From Candidatus Latescibacterota bacterium (lineage in GTDB: Bacteria; Latescibacterota; MVCY01; DTYK01), in the NCBI GenBank assembly GCA_012961925.1, contig DTYK01000077.1, forward strand, positions 1 through 11,411: DNA of 11,411 nt, written 5' to 3'. Position 1 is the stretch's first letter. Each line of letters begins with the position of its first letter. The notes under the pieces were generated by a model. It was not told the origin of the DNA. It was given only the letters and a program-made list of their open reading frames with translations, and searched no databases. Positions 7,378-11,411 of this stretch are shown piece after piece. The position numbers were made by a program, and so were the translations under genes.

Positions 7378-8881
7378 GGGTTCCGTTTCTTAAAGGAGCA
7401 TAATTTCGCTCTATTGTCTCAAGGATATCCTGTAATAGTCTGATCCGCGAGTATCTGTTGCCCGTTTCGATATAGAGGGAAGTAGCCGTTTCTCTTAGGT
7501 CTTCCGAGAAATCTTCCCGGGTCTGATTTACATTGATGCCAAAGCCGAGGATAAGGGATTTCACCCGGTTGCTCTCCGTTGTCACGTCTGTGAGTACACC
7601 GCAGACTTTTCTCGTATTAATCAACAGATCGTTTGGCCACTTAAGGCGGACCTCCAATCCTGTCCCTTGGCGTATGGCCTTTGCGATGGAGAGGGCGGCG
7701 CAGGCAGTGATTCTCCATGCTTCGGAAGGGGATATCCGGGGCCTCAGGATCAGGGATGCGTAGATACCGTGTCCCTCCGAGGATTCCCAGGTTCTTCCCA
7801 GGCGTCCCCTCCCGTGTGTCTGTTTCTCAGCCACGACCAACGTCCCCTCTTCGGTCCCCGCAGAGGCTAACCGGATCGCCACCTCCTGGGTGGATCTGAT
7901 TTGGCCATAACAGTAGACCTTCCTACCGAAGGCTCGGGTTTTCAGCCCGGAAAGGATCTGTTCCTCAACCATAACATCGGAAGGGTCTGTCTCCTCCATT
8001 AAGAGGCTCATGTCCAGCGCCGGGGCGGAGTGGGTCAATGCCCCTACCGATATGAAATCTACGCCGGTTTCGGCAATCTGCCTGACGTTTTCCAGCTTGA
8101 TCCCGCCTGAAGCCTCAATCTCTATGTCTTCTCCTGAGCTTCTGATAACATCCACTGCCTTTCGGATCTGCTCTTCTTCCATGTTGTCCAGCATGATCCT
8201 GTCGGCACCGGCTGAGAGGGCCTGTCTGACCTCTTCTGGTGACCTCACCTCAACTTCGATCTTGATGTTCTCACGGACCGCTAAAAGGGCCCTGCCCTTT
8301 TGTGCCTCTGATGCTTGTCTGGCTTTGGCAATAGCTTGAACGATACCGCCGGCTGCCCGGATGTGGTTCTCCTTTATCAGCACCATATCGTAGAGGCCAA
8401 ATCTGTGATTTTGACCTCCTCCCTTGCGAACAGCGTATTTCTCAAGGGCCCGCAGACCGGGTGTAGTCTTCCTGGTATCGAGTATTCTGGCCTTCGTCCC
8501 CTTAACCGCCTCCACGTACTTTGCCGTCAAAGTTGCAATGCCTGACATCCTTTGAAGGAAATTGAGGGCAGTCCGCTCGGCGGTCAGGATCGCCCTTGCA
8601 GGACCGGTGATGCGAGCGACTGCAGTTTTAGCCTTCACAGCTTCGCCGTCGGCAATACGGGCCTCAAACCGTGTTCTTTTGTCCACGGCCTCAAAGACAA
8701 CCCTTGCCACTTCTATCCCAGCGACAATTCCCTTTTCGTTGGCAAATATGGTACCACTGGCCCACTTGTCTTCATCAACTGTCCATAGAGAGGTGATGTC
8801 GCCCGCGCCTACATCCTCCTCCAGCGCCTGTCGTACTATCCTCCTGATCTCTTCCTCATCAAGCTTCGGGCCCTTTAGCAT
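7358..8881 (-). CDS. nadC-birA: NadC-BirA fusion: quinolinate phosphoribosyltransferase joined to truncated biotin-protein ligase
   Basis: One 507-residue ORF carries two enzymes. Residues 1-295 are a full NadC, which makes nicotinate mononucleotide from quinolinate and PRPP: TAERTALNFLQRMSG (100-114), DTRKTTPG (135-142), RKGGGQNHR (152-160), KENH (170-173), EASGGI (256-261) and the family's usual C-terminus VGALTHSAPALDMS (279-292). After about 15 linker residues comes a biotin ligase catalytic domain without the N-terminal HTH of E. coli BirA: RST (329-331), the biotinyl-AMP loop GRGRLGR (357-363), LKWPND (412-417), K424 before GVLTD, and GFGINVN (445-451). It stops after ERNYAPLRNG, so the roughly 45-residue C-terminal SH3-like domain is missing, and no other frame supplies it. 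The ATG at 8881 has GGAGGAGG about 10 nt upstream. NadC is probably active; ligase activity is uncertain. Confidence 0.93.
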   Translation of the reverse strand: MLKGPKLDEEEIRRIVRQALEEDVGAGDITSLWTVDEDKWASGTIFANEKGIVAGIEVARVVFEAVDKRTRFEARIADGEAVKAKTAVARITGPARAILTAERTALNFLQRMSGIATLTAKYVEAVKGTKARILDTRKTTPGLRALEKYAVRKGGGQNHRFGLYDMVLIKENHIRAAGGIVQAIAKARQASEAQKGRALLAVRENIKIEVEVRSPEEVRQALSAGADRIMLDNMEEEQIRKAVDVIRSSGEDIEIEASGGIKLENVRQIAETGVDFISVGALTHSAPALDMSLLMEETDPSDVMVEEQILSGLKTRAFGRKVYCYGQIRSTQEVAIRLASAGTEEGTLVVAEKQTHGRGRLGRTWESSEGHGIYASLILRPRISPSEAWRITACAALSIAKAIRQGTGLEVRLKWPNDLLINTRKVCGVLTDVTTESNRVKSLILGFGINVNQTREDFSEDLRETATSLYIETGNRYSRIRLLQDILETIERNYAPLRNGTPCSVTT

Positions 8882-8963
8882 CGAAAGTCTACCTCCTCCA
8901 GTTCGGAAAGGTCAAATTTTTGGGAGTTCGGCTTCTTTAATAGGCAATGTAAACTGGCATCCT

Positions 8964-9179
8964 CTAAGCCAAATGTTCAACCAGTATTCTTATGCCAATG
9001 CCAATCAAAATTAGACCTCCTACGATCTCAATTTTTTTCTCAAAGAGGTGTCCAAGTCTGTTACCAATAAAGACGCCAAGAGACGATAACAGAAAGGTTA
9101 CGGTTCCTATTACTATTAATGGCATGATCGCCTGAAATGATCCAAAAAATATTCCAAGCTTTAGATCTCGCCTTATGAA
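8964..9179 (-). pseudogene. mntP: MntP-type manganese efflux pump, internally deleted remnant
   Basis: The minus strand reads 71 codons with the two ends of an MntP (YebN) protein fused directly: DLKLGIFFGSFQAIMPL (the TM2-3 part near the N-terminus) runs straight into IVIGTVTFLLSSLGVFIGN, then EIVGGLILIGIGIRILVEHL and a TAG at 8964-8966. From memory of E. coli MntP (188 residues), about 85-90 central residues and the first roughly 30-35 (with the MDAF motif) are gone. No start codon is visible: the frame stays open upstream to 9295 but with unrelated, low-complexity sequence. The deletion is in frame, and the repeated PLI at both family positions suggests a microhomology-mediated event. It cannot form the six-helix transporter. 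MntP would export Mn(II) across the inner membrane. Confidence 0.75.
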
Positions 9180-9282
9180 GCGAGGCTGGAGGTATTCTCT
9201 TTGAGGTTCCGAACTTGGACTTTGCTGTCTACTATCTCCTGAATTACCCCCGAATTGCTGTAGACTTGCCCCCTGGTCGGCT
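9180..9282. other. Spacer between MntP and HEPN remnants, possible repeat-derived
   Basis: No gene is recognised. On the minus strand two AATTC-led motifs sit in tandem (AATTCGGGGGT then AATTCAGGAG). At 9167-9184 a short inverted repeat, CTCGC/GCGAG, straddles the left edge. Such AATTC-GG units resemble intergenic repeats left by small mobile elements, but with one locus this cannot be shown. Confidence 0.2.
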
Positions 9283-9450
9283 TTACTCCAAAATTATTTT
9301 GTTTAAAACGAATTCCTTTATTTTCTTTGCCATTTCGAGAGCTTCTTTTGCCTCTTCTGAAGTTGGCTCAAATGGCTCTTCTGGATAACGCACCCCAATA
9401 GCATAATCAGTAAGTTTATCTGCCCCCTCTTTAAATGCGGAGATTTCCTT
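9283..9450 (-). pseudogene. HEPN-domain protein, C-terminal remnant
   Basis: The last 55 codons of a HEPN protein read on the minus strand as KEISAFKEGADKLTDYAIGV, then RYPEEPFEPTSEEAKEALEM, then AKKIKEFVLNKIILE, with a TAA at 9283-9285. The YA--RYP motif and the final charged helix (EEAKEALEMAKKIKEF) are typical of the HEPN proteins encoded beside MNT nucleotidyltransferases. The N-terminal half (about 70 residues) and start codon are missing, and the fragment overlaps the last codons of the MNT gene in another frame. A deletion therefore joined the MNT 3' end to the middle of the HEPN gene. HEPN partners act as RNase-type toxins in such pairs; this one cannot be functional. Confidence 0.72.
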
Positions 9451-9773
9451 CGTTGTTTTCGTATAAAACCTTTCCCCCTTTCACTATGTTTGTAATAAAT
9501 GCTTCTTCTACCTCTTTCCATTCAACAATTTCTTCCAAAGTATAAACAAGTATATCCTTAGGAATGTCAGTTACCCCCCATAAATTCTTCCTGACTTCTC
9601 TCGCTCTCTTGTACCTTGAAAGTTCACTGCTTTTTACTTACTACCAATAGGTCTAAGTCACTATCCTCGGTTGGATTCCCATAAGCGTAAGAACCGAAAA
9701 GAACGATTTTTTCAGGCTTATAGCCGGTCACTATCCTCTTAACGATTTCCTCTATCTCTTTCTGTATAATCAT
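9431..9773 (-). pseudogene. MNT-type nucleotidyltransferase (HEPN partner), frameshifted
   Basis: From the ATG at 9773 the protein starts MIIQKEIEEIVKRIVTGY and shows the polymerase-beta superfamily core: GS at 27-28, then DSDLDLLVV with the metal-binding pair D39 and D41. This frame stops at TGA 9624-9626. The rest of the family sequence continues one frame over: SELSRYKRAREVRKNLWG, then PKDILVYTLEEIVEW, then a FITNIVKGGKVLYE end, stopping at TAA 9431-9433. A single extra base in the AAAAAGCAG stretch (9627-9635) explains it. Restored, the product is about 114 residues, normal for a minimal nucleotidyltransferase. These proteins serve as antitoxins to HEPN toxins, in characterised cases by AMPylating them. 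The single lesion could be a recent mutation or a sequencing error, but the neighbouring HEPN gene is also broken. Confidence 0.8.
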
Positions 9774-10082
9774 TCCTTCGTCTCAAGCGACTAATTCTAT
9801 AAAATATCAAGATTTACAAAGCAACTTTCGCTCATCCCCCCATTGTTGCAAAATTATGGATCATATATCCTTAGGCCCCTTACCACCTCCGTTCCAGAGT
9901 ACCTCCCGGTCGCCGTATATCTCATTTGACCCTAAGTCTAACCACCTCACCAAAAGTTAATGTATTCGCATCGTAAAGTCAAGCAAATCTTCTGCACATC
10001 AATTTTGATGCATAATTTTTGTGCCTTATGTTATGAGTTCTGAAATTGGGTCATAAGGACTCGAGATTAACTTAAATAATCC
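9774..10082. other. AT-rich spacer without recognised gene
   Basis: Neither strand shows a recognisable gene. It contains a 29-codon minus-strand ORF (GTG 9950 to TGA 9861) of unknown status, the inverted repeat CATCAA-TT-TTGATG at 9997-10010, and the inverted repeat CCTTATG/CATAAGG at 10024-10058. A weak minus-strand -35 TTGACT lies at 9982-9977 with no convincing -10. Confidence 0.5.
10024..10058. repeat. Inverted repeat CCTTATG/CATAAGG upstream of the glycosyltransferase promoter
   Basis: CCTTATG (10024-10030) and CATAAGG (10052-10058) are perfect inverted copies separated by 21 nt, ending 24 nt before the -35 box at 10083. The position suits a transcription-factor site, but it could equally be a mobile-element remnant; no known operator is recognised. 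Confidence 0.35.
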
Positions 10083-10111
10083 TTGCCTTTTGGTATGATA
10101 TTTAGTATACT
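10083..10111 (+). promoter_or_regulatory. Sigma70-type promoter for the glycosyltransferase gene
   Basis: TTGCCT (10083-10088, 4 of 6) and TATACT (10106-10111, 5 of 6) are spaced by exactly 17 nt. The ATG lies about 120 nt downstream, leaving a long leader. Confidence 0.65.
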
Positions 10112-10234
10112 TTTACCATAAATGCCAGTCCCTGGCAGGGTGTTGATACTACATAGATCCTGACTCGCAGGCTCGAAGACCGGTAATGAGTTGGGCTAAG
10201 CATCAATCCTCAGTATGCGAGAGTTAAAGGAGCG
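10112..10234 (+). promoter_or_regulatory. Long, possibly structured 5' leader of the glycosyltransferase gene
   Basis: The leader contains a perfect hairpin TGCCAG-tcc-CTGGCA (10123-10137) and a possible long-range stem CTCGCA (10164-10169) with TGCGAG (10216-10221) just before the ribosome-binding site. A 13-codon ORF (ATG 10186 to TAA 10225-10227, MSWAKHQSSVCES) ends 7 nt before the gene start; it has no clear Shine-Dalgarno sequence. I recognise no known riboswitch class. Confidence 0.3.
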
Positions 10235-11314
10235 ATGAACCGGATTCTGGTGATTCGGACGGGTGCTATAGGCGACCTGGTTCTCACTCTGCCCGTAATC
10301 GGGGCCCTCCGTGCTGCCTATCCTGATGCCCAGATCGAAGTTATGGGCTATCCTTCCAGACTTTCCCTTATCGACGGCAGATATTATGCGGACAGGATAA
10401 GCTCGATCGACCAGCAAGAGATAGCCCCCTTTTTCTCTGAAAACAGCAGCTTGTCAGATAGGCTCGTCAGCTACTTCTCAGGGTTTGACCTCATAGTGTC
10501 GTTTTGTGTTGATGAGGATGGTGTTTTCGCTGATAACCTCAGAAGAACCGGAGCGGGTCAGGTTCTATCCCTAAACCCGATCCCGGATCCGAATTGCAGC
10601 GCCCATATCATCGAGCATCTGCTGGAACCCATCAGGGCATTGGGAGTCCCTGTGACGGAGACCTCACCGAAGATATTTCTCGCCTCCGAAGATCGTAAGT
10701 TCGCTGAGGCGTTCTGGCAGGAGCATCGTCTTGAGCAGGCCGTTGCCATTCACCCTGGTAGCGGCAGCCGCAAGAAGAGATGGAGGCCAGAGAGGTTTGC
10801 CACCTTATCAGATTGGGTTATGCGGGATCTCGAGGCGGCGGTCATCCTCATCTCAGGGCCTGCAGATGAGGATGCGGTAATGGAGGTGGCGAATCGGATC
10901 ACCGCCGGTCGCCCGGTTATTCTCGAGACCCCTTCGCTGGTCCACCTTGCCTCAATTATAGAAAGATGCGGGTGTTTCGTCGGCAATGATTCCGGTATCA
11001 GTCACATCGCAGCGGCTGTTGGTACTCCCACTGTGGCCATCTTTGGCCCGTCTGATGCTGAGGTGTGGGGACCAAGGGGCGATCACACGGTCATCCTTAA
11101 GGGTGAGATCGATTGCTCACCTTGCACGCGCGAGCAGATGAATGCCTGCCCACACACAAGCTGTCTGGGTCTTGTGGAGGAGAGAGAGGTCAGGGAGAAG
11201 GTGAAGGGGCTCTTGACGGCCTGCGGAAGAGCAGCCCCGGAACGCCGTACCAGGGAGATGGGAGCCGACCATATGCCAGATGGAACTCCTGGGATTCGGA
11301 GGGTTTTTATGTGA
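10235..11314 (+). CDS. Glycosyltransferase family 9 (ADP-heptose:LPS heptosyltransferase-type)
   Basis: This is a 359-residue GT-B-fold transferase of the kind that adds heptose from ADP-heptose to the inner core of LPS at the cytoplasmic face of the inner membrane. The N-terminus ILVIRTGAIGDLVLTLP is diagnostic (GAIGD 10-14, with D14 in the place of the family's catalytic acidic residue). HPGSGSRKKRWRPERF starts at H173 (donor-binding region), and GNDSGISHIAAAVGTP starts at G250, followed by IFGPSD. The cysteine-rich CSPC...CPHTSC tail before the last helix is common in the family. The final 30 or so residues are Arg-rich and unlike the family. AAAGGAG lies only 2 nt before the ATG, which is unusually close, but no later start fits the family N-terminus. 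It is driven by the 10083 promoter; the gene starting at 11386 may be co-transcribed. Which heptose position or acceptor it serves cannot be told. Confidence 0.93.
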   Translation: MNRILVIRTGAIGDLVLTLPVIGALRAAYPDAQIEVMGYPSRLSLIDGRYYADRISSIDQQEIAPFFSENSSLSDRLVSYFSGFDLIVSFCVDEDGVFADNLRRTGAGQVLSLNPIPDPNCSAHIIEHLLEPIRALGVPVTETSPKIFLASEDRKFAEAFWQEHRLEQAVAIHPGSGSRKKRWRPERFATLSDWVMRDLEAAVILISGPADEDAVMEVANRITAGRPVILETPSLVHLASIIERCGCFVGNDSGISHIAAAVGTPTVAIFGPSDAEVWGPRGDHTVILKGEIDCSPCTREQMNACPHTSCLGLVEEREVREKVKGLLTACGRAAPERRTREMGADHMPDGTPGIRRVFM

Positions 11315-11385
11315 TTAACAATTCGGTCCACCATCTGGTCTCAGGAAACCGCTGTAGTTATGATATGGAGAAAGGAGGCTGAACT

Positions 11386-11411
11386 GTGCCGAAAAGAGAA
11401 GGCGTTCTCGC
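11386..11411 (+). CDS. Start of an unidentified gene (truncated by window edge)
   Basis: AAAGGAGG (11371-11378) is followed 7 nt later by GTG, and the reading frame MPKREGVL is open to the window end. The spacing and strength of the ribosome-binding site are convincing; eight codons are too few to name a product. It lies 71 nt after the glycosyltransferase stop with no terminator between, so co-transcription and an envelope-related role are possible but unproven. Confidence 0.55.

Noticed and set aside
8562..9014. 150-codon plus-strand ORF opposite nadC
   Set aside because: It is Ser/Ala-rich shadow sequence antisense to conserved NadC motifs and runs into the MntP remnant.
9318..9521. 67-codon minus-strand ORF starting MERGRRSIYYKH
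   Set aside because: It is the wrong frame across the MNT and HEPN remnants; both neighbouring frames give recognisable family sequence.
10112..10234. Known riboswitch or tRNA in the glycosyltransferase leader
   Set aside because: No cloverleaf and no conserved core of a riboswitch class that I recognise; kept only as an unassigned structured leader.

Overview
The window reads as a piece of a Gram-negative bacterial chromosome. A glycosyltransferase family 9 (LPS heptosyltransferase-type) gene, two genes for secreted proteins and a multi-PAS soluble histidine kinase support this. The combination of a NadC-biotin ligase fusion, an S55-peptidase/beta-propeller pair and MNT/HEPN remnants recalls anaerobic Desulfobacterota-like lineages, but that placement is inference. 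No rRNA, tRNA, CRISPR array or intact transposase was seen.

Layout. 1-1474 (minus): the 5' three quarters of a cytoplasmic histidine kinase with three PAS domains; it runs off the left edge just after the H-box. 1485-1726 (minus): a decayed flavodoxin-fold NAD(P)H-dependent oxidoreductase abutting the kinase start. 1727-2042: spacer with an orphan terminator, a good sigma70-type promoter (1931-1959) and a short direct repeat in the leader of the next gene. 2043-3032 (plus): an intact Gfo/Idh/MocA oxidoreductase, closed by a strong nested-hairpin terminator. 3296-5092 and 5224-7335 (plus): two consecutive genes for exported proteins, an S55 (SpoIVB-type) serine peptidase and a seven-blade beta-propeller protein with Ig/FN3-like C-terminal regions. 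7358-8881 (minus): convergent to the propeller gene, a single ORF joining quinolinate phosphoribosyltransferase (NadC) to a C-terminally truncated biotin-protein ligase.

8964-9773 (minus) is a small gene graveyard: an internally deleted MntP-type manganese exporter, the C-terminal end of a HEPN-domain protein, and a frameshifted MNT nucleotidyltransferase. The last two are the remains of an MNT/HEPN pair. 9774-10082 holds no recognised gene, only inverted repeats and one unidentified 29-codon ORF. 10083-11314 (plus): a promoter, a 123-nt possibly structured leader and a family 9 glycosyltransferase, followed at 11386 by the first codons of another gene with a good Shine-Dalgarno sequence.

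How the genes relate. Only two groupings look functional: the S55 peptidase plus propeller pair (same strand, both exported), and the glycosyltransferase with whatever starts at 11386 (LPS/cell-envelope assembly). NadC and biotin ligase serve NAD and biotin-enzyme metabolism from one polypeptide. The remaining plus- and minus-strand units appear independent. Several junctions (1485, 7358, 8964-9773) look like sites of past rearrangement or decay.
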